Below, one piece after another: positions 1 to 5,094 of a stretch of DNA of 7,581 nt. Position 1 is the first letter of the stretch, and every line of letters begins with the position of its first letter. The stretch spans positions 1-7,581 of the forward strand of contig CAIKBP010000036.1 in the NCBI GenBank assembly GCA_903825695.1. Reading direction: 5' to 3'. A model generated the notes under the pieces. That model was not told where the DNA came from. It worked only from the letters and a program-made list of their open reading frames with translations, and ran no database searches. The stretch comes from an uncultured Verrucomicrobiota bacterium (GTDB lineage: Bacteria > Verrucomicrobiota > Verrucomicrobiia > Palsa-1439). The position numbers and the translations under genes were made by a program.

Positions 1-609
1 AAGCGCGCCGCCAAACGAGTTCCTCGCCGCCGCCGCTACGCGCAAGTTACCGAGCGTTGCGAACATCATGCCGACATACCCGACCGTGAAACTGAATAAG
101 GAGCCCATCAGGAACGCGCCAGCGCGACCGAACGCGACCGGGAGCATGTCGGGTGAGTGTTCACCGGCGAGTCGGGTCAAAAACAGCAACACCGTCAGCA
201 CGCCTATCATGATGATGATCTTGCTGAACTGCTGGCGCAGATATGCCTTCGCTCCTTCGCGCACTGCCGCGGCCACCTTCTGCATTTTCTCGGTGCCGGT
301 GTCGGCGTTCTTTACCTGGCCGACGAGCATCAATGCATATCCCAGCCCTGCAAACGCGACGCAAAGCACACACCATAACGCGATCCGCTCGTAGTTCGCG
401 TAATGGGAACTGGTCATAAACGCAAAGAATTGGAATTGCTCAGGTGCCTGCCCAGCCACTTTGGCGGCCAGTTCATTGACTGCGTCTTGGGCGCGGGCCC
501 AGTTGGCAGCCAGCAACGTCACGGCGCAGAGCGCCGATGCGACCAACCATTGTCGGCGCGGATTTCCTTTTGTGATGCGTCGCATCCACTGGTTCAATCC
601 TGCTGTCAT
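1..609 (-). CDS. hppA: Membrane-bound ion-translocating pyrophosphatase, N-terminal 203 residues (partial)
   Basis: This is the start of a membrane pyrophosphatase, which couples PPi hydrolysis to H+ or Na+ pumping across the cytoplasmic membrane. The gene runs off the left edge of the window. The ATG (complement of 607-609) opens a frame with no stop to base 1. Family-typical segments are GTEKMQKVAAAVREGAKAYL (about residues 105-124), a membrane helix after it (about 130-145), and GYVGMMFATLGNLRVAAAAR (about 177-196). The substrate-binding loops lie outside the window, so activity and ion or K+ dependence cannot be judged. Residues about 21-40 form an extra hydrophobic segment ending in ARA-QD, which looks like a cleavable signal peptide ahead of the usual first helix (about 75-97). 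The gene is divergent from lpxI. The family call is secure. Confidence 0.93.
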   Translation of the reverse strand, partial: MTAGLNQWMRRITKGNPRRQWLVASALCAVTLLAANWARAQDAVNELAAKVAGQAPEQFQFFAFMTSSHYANYERIALWCVLCVAFAGLGYALMLVGQVKNADTGTEKMQKVAAAVREGAKAYLRQQFSKIIIMIGVLTVLLFLTRLAGEHSPDMLPVAFGRAGAFLMGSLFSFTVGYVGMMFATLGNLRVAAAARNSFGGAL

Positions 610-617
610 TGCTTCGT

Positions 618-623
618 TCCTTT
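618..623 (-). promoter_or_regulatory. Ribosome binding site of hppA
   Basis: On the minus strand AAAGGA lies 8 nt before the hppA ATG. It fits a Shine-Dalgarno site and supports the chosen start, which also gives the long N-terminal segment before the conserved pyrophosphatase core. Confidence 0.65.
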
Positions 624-685
624 CAGTTTTTGAAGCTTAACTTACCTAATAGGTGCAATACGAGTTGCTGACACTACACAACAAG

Positions 686-713
686 TTCGCCGCTGAAAAG
701 CGAAAGTTTTTTT
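686..713 (+). terminator. Terminator-like hairpin with T7 tract in the lpxI leader
   Basis: TTCGC (686-690) pairs with GCGAA (700-704). Alternatively, CGCT-GAAA-AGCG at 691-702 forms a GNRA-type tetraloop hairpin. Either is followed by AG and seven T (707-713). The stems are short (4-5 bp), so strength is uncertain. It reads in the direction of lpxI, about 80 nt before its start codon, so it could attenuate lpxI transcription or stop transcription running antisense out of hppA. Confidence 0.4.
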
Positions 714-732
714 GCTCCGATCTGGAGGATGA

Positions 733-757
733 ACAAGCCCATGATTTCCAGGCTTGT
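733..757 (+). repeat. Inverted repeat upstream of lpxI
   Basis: ACAAGCC (733-739) and GGCTTGT (751-757) are perfect 7-bp complements around an 11-nt loop. They lie 26 nt before the lpxI ribosome binding site. The repeat could be an mRNA leader hairpin or an operator-like palindrome. There is no T tract, so it is not an intrinsic terminator. Confidence 0.4.
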
Positions 758-782
758 CATCCCCGTCGGGTGCGGCAAGAAT

Positions 783-787
783 GGAGG
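783..787 (+). promoter_or_regulatory. Ribosome binding site that fixes the lpxI start
   Basis: GGAGG lies 7 nt before the ATG at 795. This decides against the longer in-frame start at 729, where a GGAGG (724-728) abuts the ATG with no spacing and the extra 22 residues do not resemble LpxI. Confidence 0.8.
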
Positions 788-794
788 AAATGTA

Positions 795-1613
795 ATGAAC
801 CTACTCGGCATCATCGCTGGCAACGGAGAGTTTCCCCTGATCCTTGCGCGCACGGCGCGCTCTCAAGGATGTCACGTCGTGGCAGCGGCATTTGAGGGTG
901 AGACCAGCGCCGAAATCGAAAAAGCTGCCGATGAAGTCGATTGGGTAAGGATTGGTCAGCTCAACAAGTTAATCCAGGTATTCACCTCTCGCGGTGTGAC
1001 GCGCGCAGTCATGGCAGGCGGCATCACCCCATCGAATCTGTTCAAGAATCTCAGCCTCGATGTACGTATGATTGCCATCGCCACACGCCTTAAGGAACGC
1101 AACGCGGAGACAATCTTCGGTGCGATTGCCGCCGAGATGGCCAAGGACGGGGTAGAGTTGCTCGATTCACGGCCATTTCTGGGCGATGCGGTACCGAAGG
1201 CCGGGTGTCTGACGCGCCGCAAGCCGACGAAGGAGGAGGAAAACGACATCAATTTCGGGCTGCGCATTGCGAAAGAGGTCAGCCGACTCGATATCGGGCA
1301 GACGGTTGTGGTGAGGCGTGGCACTGTGCTGGCCGTGGAGGGATTTGAAGGCTCCGACGAATGCATCCGACGCGGTGGGGTGTTGGCGGGCGATAAAGGC
1401 GGGGCGGTAGTGGTGAAAGTGAGTAAACCGAACCAGGATTTCCGGTTCGACATACCATGTGTCGGCGTACGAACCATCGAGTCCTGCGTAGCAGGCAGGG
1501 TTGCCGTCTTGGCGATTGAGGCAGGCAGCAGTTTGCTCTTGGACAAGGAGAAAGTTCTATGCGGGGCTGAGAAGCACGGTCTGGGCATTGTGGCGACAGA
1601 GGCGGGACGATGA
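795..1613 (+). CDS. lpxI: UDP-2,3-diacylglucosamine diphosphatase LpxI (DUF1009 family)
   Basis: LpxI hydrolyses UDP-2,3-diacylglucosamine to lipid X and UMP, the fourth step of lipid A synthesis, in place of LpxH or LpxG. The 272-residue product matches the usual family length (about 270-285). It opens with MNLLGIIAGNGEFPLI (residues 1-16), the typical LpxI N-terminus. It continues with AVMAGGITPSNLF (71-83), LLDSRPFL (122-129), the C-terminal domain motif VEGFEGSDECIRRGG (181-195), and KPNQDFRFDIPCVGVRTIES (211-230). Asp219 in the FDIP segment is probably the counterpart of the catalytic-site Asp225 of Caulobacter LpxI; I infer this by motif position. Its TGA stop overlaps the next ATG (ATGA), so it is translationally coupled to the oxidoreductase gene. 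No lpxA, lpxD or lpxC is in the window. Confidence 0.93.
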   Translation: MNLLGIIAGNGEFPLILARTARSQGCHVVAAAFEGETSAEIEKAADEVDWVRIGQLNKLIQVFTSRGVTRAVMAGGITPSNLFKNLSLDVRMIAIATRLKERNAETIFGAIAAEMAKDGVELLDSRPFLGDAVPKAGCLTRRKPTKEEENDINFGLRIAKEVSRLDIGQTVVVRRGTVLAVEGFEGSDECIRRGGVLAGDKGGAVVVKVSKPNQDFRFDIPCVGVRTIESCVAGRVAVLAIEAGSSLLLDKEKVLCGAEKHGLGIVATEAGR

Positions 1614-2635
1614 CTCAACCTCTCAAACTCGGTGTGGTCGGGGTGGGGCATCTCGGTTCTCAGCATGCGCGCCTTTACTCGGAGATTGCGAAACGCTCTG
1701 ACGGTCAATGCCAGTTCGTCGGAGTATTTGACACCGACATGGTCAAAGCGCGCGCGTTGGCCGACAAATTCGGCGTGGGCACGTTCGTGAGCGCGGAGGA
1801 CATGACCCGGTTTGTGGACGCTGTCAGTATTGCCACACCCACTGAGACGCACTCCAATGTGGGGCGCGTTTTCCTTGAGCAAGGCAAACACGTGCTCGTT
1901 GAGAAACCGATCACCAACAACGTGCGAGAAGCCGAGACGTTGGTGGCCTTGTCGCGGCATCACAATTCCGTGCTGCAGGTCGGTCACGTTGAGCGGTTCA
2001 ATCCCGTCCTGCGTTATCTTGGCGAGGTACTCACTGAAGCGGCATTCATAGAGGTGCACCGTCTCTCGCCGTATCCGGGGCGCTCGATGGACATCGGTGT
2101 CGTGCTCGACCTTATGATCCACGACCTCGATATTATTTTGGCACTTGTTAAATCGCCGCTGGCACACATTGATGCAGTTGGCATACCCGTGTTGAGCAAG
2201 AGCGAAGATATCGCCAACGCGCGTTTGAAATTTGCCAACGGCTGCGTGGCCAACATCACCGCCAGCCGCGTATCGCCTGAACGGATGCGCAAGATTCGCG
2301 TGTTCGGCCGCACCAAGAACGGTGCAGCCTACATCTCGCTCGATTACATGAAACAGGAAGGCCAAATCTACCGCATGGCTTCCGACGACGCCCGGGAATC
2401 CAGTCTCCTGAAGAAACTGCTTGCTGGCAAGGACGCAACCATAGTCAGCGAGTTTGCTGGCAAGAAAATCGTCCGCGAACCGGTGCCGATCGAGCACGAC
2501 GAACCGCTCAAGCTCGAACTACAACATTTCATCGATTCCATCCGCCTCCAGCGCGACCCACTTGTTACTGGCGAAGCTGGCAAGCAGGCGTTGGAAGTGG
2601 CGATGGAAATCACCGAACAAATCCGCAAACCGTGA
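1610..2635 (+). CDS. Gfo/Idh/MocA-family NAD(P)-dependent oxidoreductase, probably acting on a nucleotide sugar
   Basis: This is a 341-residue two-domain dehydrogenase. The N-terminal Rossmann fold shows GVVGVGHLGSQHA (residues 8-20), ATPTETH (75-81) and the family's EKP motif (98-100) in HVLVEKPITN. The catalytic region shows GHVERFNP (125-132) and DLMIHDLDII (167-176), where the Asp and His sit where sugar dehydrogenases of this family place catalytic residues. Family members oxidise sugar hydroxyls with NAD(P). It lies between lpxI and lpxB with 4-nt overlaps on both sides (ATGA at 1610-1613, GTGA at 2632-2635). A role in the lipid A pathway is therefore likely, possibly C3 oxidation of UDP-GlcNAc as by GnnA of Acidithiobacillus and Leptospira. 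No GnnB-type aminotransferase is adjacent. The substrate is inferred; the family is certain. Confidence 0.88.
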   Translation: MTQPLKLGVVGVGHLGSQHARLYSEIAKRSDGQCQFVGVFDTDMVKARALADKFGVGTFVSAEDMTRFVDAVSIATPTETHSNVGRVFLEQGKHVLVEKPITNNVREAETLVALSRHHNSVLQVGHVERFNPVLRYLGEVLTEAAFIEVHRLSPYPGRSMDIGVVLDLMIHDLDIILALVKSPLAHIDAVGIPVLSKSEDIANARLKFANGCVANITASRVSPERMRKIRVFGRTKNGAAYISLDYMKQEGQIYRMASDDARESSLLKKLLAGKDATIVSEFAGKKIVREPVPIEHDEPLKLELQHFIDSIRLQRDPLVTGEAGKQALEVAMEITEQIRKP

Positions 2636-3723
2636 GCCGATCCCTCATGTTTATCGCAGGCGAGGCAAGCGGAGACGCCAATGCCGCCGGGCTGATCAAG
2701 GCACTTCGTTCGCAGTCGCCCGGCGTGCAAGTTTTCGGTGCGGGCGGGCCGAAAATGAAGGCGGCGGGCATGGAACTGCTGCTTGATCTCACCGAGCACG
2801 CGGTCGTTGGCCTCATCGAAGTGCTGAATAACTATCGCAAATTTCACCGCATCTTCTGGCGGTTGGTTCGGGAGGCGGAAACGCGCCGGCCCGATGCCGT
2901 TGTGCTGGTGGATTTTCCCGGATTCAATCTTCGTTTTGCCGCGCAAATGAAGAAACGCGGCATCAAGGTCATCTACTACATCTCGCCGCAGCTCTGGGCG
3001 TGGCACGCCAGCAGGGCGAGACAAATCGAGCGCGACGTTGACCTGATGCTGGTGATATTTCCGTTTGAGAAGGCGTGGTACGCCGAACATGCGCCGAGGC
3101 TCCGTGTGGAGTTTATTGGACACCCGCTTGCGGAAAAGATGATGGTGGAGGGTGGAAGCCGAAGGGAGGAGAGACTTGTTCTGTTGCTGCCGGGGAGTAG
3201 AGAGCGGGAGGTGGCGAAGATTTGGCCGATCATGGCGAAAGCTGTTGGTTTGATGTCGGGGGACCTGCAGTTCGTCGCCGCAGCGGTCAACCACCAGATG
3301 GCGGCGACGATGAAGCATCCCCGAGTGGCAGTGGAGGTCGGGACGGCGCAGGAGTTGATGCAGCGCGCGACGTTAGCCGTCACCGCCAGCGGCACAGCAA
3401 CGATGGAGTGCGCATTCTACGGCTGCCCGATGATCGTCGTGTATAAAGTCAACTGGCTAACCTACCTCATTGGTCGCATGTTGGTGAAAGTCAACTGGCT
3501 CGCCATGCCCAACGTCATTGCTGGCCGTGAAATCGTCCCCGAATTCATCCAATACGAAGCGAAGCCCAGCCGCATCGCCACGGTGGCGCGTGAGCTATTG
3601 GAGAGGGTCTCGAAGCGTGAATCGATGCAGAAAGAACTTGCTGAAGTTGTGGGCAGTCTTGGCGGTCCCGGCGCGAGCGAACGAGCAGCACGATTGATTT
3701 TAGCCATGGATGCACACAGATGA
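2632..3723 (+). CDS. lpxB: Lipid-A-disaccharide synthase LpxB (glycosyltransferase family 19)
   Basis: LpxB joins lipid X to UDP-2,3-diacylglucosamine, forming the beta-1,6 disaccharide of lipid A at the inner face of the cytoplasmic membrane. The 363 residues (E. coli 382) carry the family motifs in order: IAGEASGD (8-15), VDFPGFNLR (93-101), ISPQLWAW (117-124), FPFEKAWY (143-150), FIGHPL (161-166), LLPGSREREV (185-194), TASGTATMEC (251-260) and MPNVIAGREIVPE (292-304). Asp94 matches catalytic Asp98 of E. coli; the later Asp of the E. coli IDAPDFN motif is Gly here, which I recall as common outside Proteobacteria. The GTG at 2632 overlaps the preceding TGA. An ATG at 2647 is an alternative but leaves only four residues before GEASGD. 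The last residues MDAHR and the stop are encoded by a palindromic repeat element. Confidence 0.95.
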   Translation: MSRSLMFIAGEASGDANAAGLIKALRSQSPGVQVFGAGGPKMKAAGMELLLDLTEHAVVGLIEVLNNYRKFHRIFWRLVREAETRRPDAVVLVDFPGFNLRFAAQMKKRGIKVIYYISPQLWAWHASRARQIERDVDLMLVIFPFEKAWYAEHAPRLRVEFIGHPLAEKMMVEGGSRREERLVLLLPGSREREVAKIWPIMAKAVGLMSGDLQFVAAAVNHQMAATMKHPRVAVEVGTAQELMQRATLAVTASGTATMECAFYGCPMIVVYKVNWLTYLIGRMLVKVNWLAMPNVIAGREIVPEFIQYEAKPSRIATVARELLERVSKRESMQKELAEVVGSLGGPGASERAARLILAMDAHR

Positions 3724-3760
3724 TCACGGATTCTCCGTGGGAATCTGAGTTAATCTGTGG
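3704..3760. repeat. Palindromic, about 10-bp-periodic repeat element at the lpxB/ispA junction
   Basis: CACAGAT-, CACGGAT- and ATCTG(A/T)G-type units recur at roughly 10-bp intervals. A perfect hairpin CACGGA-TTC-TCCGTG sits at 3725-3739. Outer arms 3715-3721 and 3743-3749 pair on the same axis (6 of 7 bp), and another ATCTGTG copy is at 3753-3759. It fills the whole 37-bp gap between two convergent genes and runs back into the lpxB end. From memory, related CACGGAT/ATCTGTG strings are dispersed between genes in Verrucomicrobia and similar genomes; I could not check copy number. It may act as a bidirectional terminator, though no T tract follows the stem. Confidence 0.6.
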
Positions 3761-4660
3761 CTAATGCTTCCGCGTCAGGAAGAAGTCAGCGATTGCGTGG
3801 AGAGGTTCGGCTTTGTTCCCAAATGGCTTCAATTGCTTGTGTGCGTCGGCGATGAGGTCTGCGGCGAATTGACGCGACTTGTCCACGCCGAGCACGTTGG
3901 GAAACGTCGACTTACGGTTTATCTCATCGGCACGGACACTCTTGCCCATGATTTCCTTGGTGCTAGTGGCATCAAGAACGTCATCGATCACCTGGAACGC
4001 GAGACCGAGGTTCTGTCCGTAGCGGGTGAGACGCCTTAGTTGCACGGGCGTTGTGTTGCCGGCCATTGCGCCGAGGCGGATGGAAGCGGTTATGAGTGCT
4101 GCGGTTTTATTGAGATGCGTGCGTTTGACTTCTTCGAGTCCGAGGCGCTTGTTTTCGCCCTCGATGTCCTGCACCTGGCCAGCGATGAGGCGGAGGCTGC
4201 CTGCGGCAAATGCGAGTTCGCGGACGAGCACACGAACAGGGTAACGCTTGGGTGGATTCGATTTCGCAACGAGCGCAAACGCTTCTGTCAACAGTGCATC
4301 GCCCGCCAGCACAGCGATGCCTTCGCCGAAAACCTTGTGATTGGTCGGTTTGCCTCGGCGGAAATCGTCATCATCCATACTGGGCAGATCGTCGTGGATT
4401 AGCGAATAAGTGTGAATGCATTCGACAGCACATGCCAGTGATATTGCGGCGGCGATCTTGCCGCCTACCGCCTCACAAGCGGTTAGGCAGAGCACCGGGC
4501 GGATGCGTTTGCCGCCCGCAAAGATGGAGTAGCGCATCGCCTTGTGGATGGCAGGCGGCTCGGCGGTTTCTGGCGGCAGAAACCTGTCGAGAGCGGCATT
4601 GACGCGGGCAGCGGCATGTTCCATGTACCGGACGAGTGAGGAAGTTTTATCGGATTTCAA
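3761..4660 (-). CDS. ispA: Short-chain polyprenyl diphosphate synthase (farnesyl/geranylgeranyl diphosphate synthase, IspA type)
   Basis: It condenses isopentenyl diphosphate with allylic diphosphates to make FPP, or possibly GGPP, precursor of quinones, undecaprenyl phosphate and other isoprenoids. The 299 residues show FAGGKRIRPVL (47-57), the first Asp-rich motif CIHTYSLIHDDLPSMDDDD (81-99) with the bacterial two-residue insertion, RRGKPTNHKVFG (101-112), GQVQDIEGE (161-169), HLNKTAALI (182-190), and the second Asp-rich motif QVIDDVLD (223-230). The first motif closely resembles E. coli IspA. The start is probably TTG (complement of 4658-4660), preceded by AAAGGGG at 5-nt spacing. The only nearby ATG (complement of 4622-4624) would remove 12 residues and has no ribosome binding site. 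No xseB or dxs neighbour is present. It converges on lpxB. Product chain length is inferred. Confidence 0.92.
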   Translation of the reverse strand: MKSDKTSSLVRYMEHAAARVNAALDRFLPPETAEPPAIHKAMRYSIFAGGKRIRPVLCLTACEAVGGKIAAAISLACAVECIHTYSLIHDDLPSMDDDDFRRGKPTNHKVFGEGIAVLAGDALLTEAFALVAKSNPPKRYPVRVLVRELAFAAGSLRLIAGQVQDIEGENKRLGLEEVKRTHLNKTAALITASIRLGAMAGNTTPVQLRRLTRYGQNLGLAFQVIDDVLDATSTKEIMGKSVRADEINRKSTFPNVLGVDKSRQFAADLIADAHKQLKPFGNKAEPLHAIADFFLTRKH

Positions 4661-4665
4661 AGTAG

Positions 4666-4672
4666 CCCCTTT
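4666..4672 (-). promoter_or_regulatory. Ribosome binding site supporting a TTG start for ispA
   Basis: On the minus strand AAAGGGG lies 5 nt before the TTG at 4660. The in-frame codons further upstream contain no ATG or GTG before a TAG stop (complement of 4688-4690), so TTG is the only start that uses this site. Confidence 0.5.
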
Positions 4673-4684
4673 GGATTGGATGAC

Positions 4685-4712
4685 ATGCTACGGGCTGGAA
4701 CTTGGTTTTCAA
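4685..4712 (-). promoter_or_regulatory. Candidate sigma-70 promoter for ispA
   Basis: On the minus strand TTGAAA (complement of 4707-4712) and TAGCAT (complement of 4685-4690) are separated by 16 nt, matching consensus at 5/6 and 4/6 positions. Transcription would start roughly at 4678, giving a leader of about 20 nt that contains the AAAGGGG site. A moderate match only. Confidence 0.4.
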
Positions 4713-4747
4713 GCCTGAATTCTGGATTATCGCCGACGGATTCGAGG

Positions 4748-4777
4748 TTGACAGCGCGGAAAATTCCCCGATATAAT
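4748..4777 (+). promoter_or_regulatory. Consensus sigma-70 promoter for the zinc-ribbon gene cluster
   Basis: TTGACA (4748-4753) and TATAAT (4772-4777) are both perfect consensus hexamers separated by 18 nt. The -10 box ends 16 nt before the ATG at 4794, so the expected start of transcription is about 4783-4786 and the 5' leader would be only about 8-11 nt. It should drive the three genes from 4794 to 7131. Confidence 0.8.
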
Positions 4778-4793
4778 AACACGTTTCTGGCTT

Positions 4794-5090
4794 ATGCCAA
4801 CATACGAATACGAGTGTAAAACGTGCGGACATTGCTTTGAGGTTTTCCAATCGATCAAGGACAACCCGAAACGAAGCTGTCCAAAGTGTCGTGGCCGGGT
4901 GAAACGATTGCTGGGAACTGGGGCGGGGTTGTTGTTTAAAGGGTCGGGTTTCTACATCACCGACTATCGTAAACCAAGTTACAGGGAAGCAGCCAGCAAG
5001 GAGAGCGGTGCTGGGGTGACCGCGCCATCTTCGAAGGATTCAACCGGCACGACGCCGGCGTCCGCAAGTAAAAAAAAGAGCAAGGATTAA
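4794..5090 (+). CDS. FmdB-family zinc ribbon protein
   Basis: A 98-residue protein of the FmdB/CxxC zinc ribbon family. The start MPTYEYECKTCGHCFEVFQS (1-20) is diagnostic. The zinc site is Cys8, Cys11, Cys29 and Cys32, with Cys14 as an extra cysteine. A conserved tail after the ribbon, LLFKGSGFYITDYR (about 46-59), is also typical. The family was named for a putative regulator beside formamidase genes; its biochemical role is not settled. The rest of the protein (about 60-98) is a low-complexity Ser/Thr/Ala/Lys tail ending in a lysine cluster, probably disordered. The start is fixed by homology although no Shine-Dalgarno site precedes it. The gene leads a three-gene unit; the next gene starts 4 nt after its stop. 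Confidence 0.88.
   Translation: MPTYEYECKTCGHCFEVFQSIKDNPKRSCPKCRGRVKRLLGTGAGLLFKGSGFYITDYRKPSYREAASKESGAGVTAPSSKDSTGTTPASASKKKSKD
5082..5086 (+). promoter_or_regulatory. Ribosome binding site of the zinc-ribbon membrane protein gene
   Basis: AAGGA inside the last codons of the FmdB-type gene lies 8 nt before the ATG at 5095, which suggests the two genes are read from one mRNA with close translational linkage. Confidence 0.6.
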
Positions 5091-5094
5091 AGCC

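Larger units (their letters stand above)
610..794. other. Divergent intergenic region between hppA and lpxI
   Basis: This 185-bp spacer must hold the start signals for both divergent genes. I found no convincing pair of -35/-10 hexamers for either direction; the best plus-strand candidate (TTAACT near 637, TACGAG near 659) is poor. Its visible structures are a terminator-like hairpin with a T tract (686-713) and a second inverted repeat (733-757), listed separately. An open reading frame runs in phase into lpxI from 729, but I do not think it is translated as part of that protein. Confidence 0.6.
4661..4793. other. Divergent intergenic region between ispA and the fmdB-type gene
   Basis: A 133-bp spacer with one strong rightward promoter and one weaker leftward promoter, listed separately. 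A weak hairpin (CTTG/CAAG around 4701-4713) overlaps the leftward -35 box. No small gene or RNA gene is supported here. Confidence 0.6.

Noticed and set aside
729..794. Upstream start that would extend LpxI by 22 residues
   Set aside because: LpxI proteins begin at the MxxLGIIAGNG motif; the ATG at 795 has a well-spaced GGAGG, while the GGAGG before 729 touches the ATG.
956..2497. Long open frame of 513 codons on the minus strand
   Set aside because: It lies entirely antisense to lpxI and the oxidoreductase, both clearly conserved on the plus strand, and its translation shows no recognisable motif or domain.
2368..3318. 316-codon minus-strand open frame
   Set aside because: Antisense to the oxidoreductase end and lpxB; the His/Arg-rich translation is what the complement of these codons would give.
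4658..4687. Nine-codon minus-strand mini-ORF whose TGA overlaps the ispA TTG
   Set aside because: Its ATG overlaps the candidate ispA -10 box, so it would lie before the transcription start, and it has no ribosome binding site.
4647..4850. 67-codon minus-strand open frame across the ispA/fmdB spacer
   Set aside because: It runs through the consensus promoter and antisense to the conserved FmdB zinc ribbon; no motif is visible.
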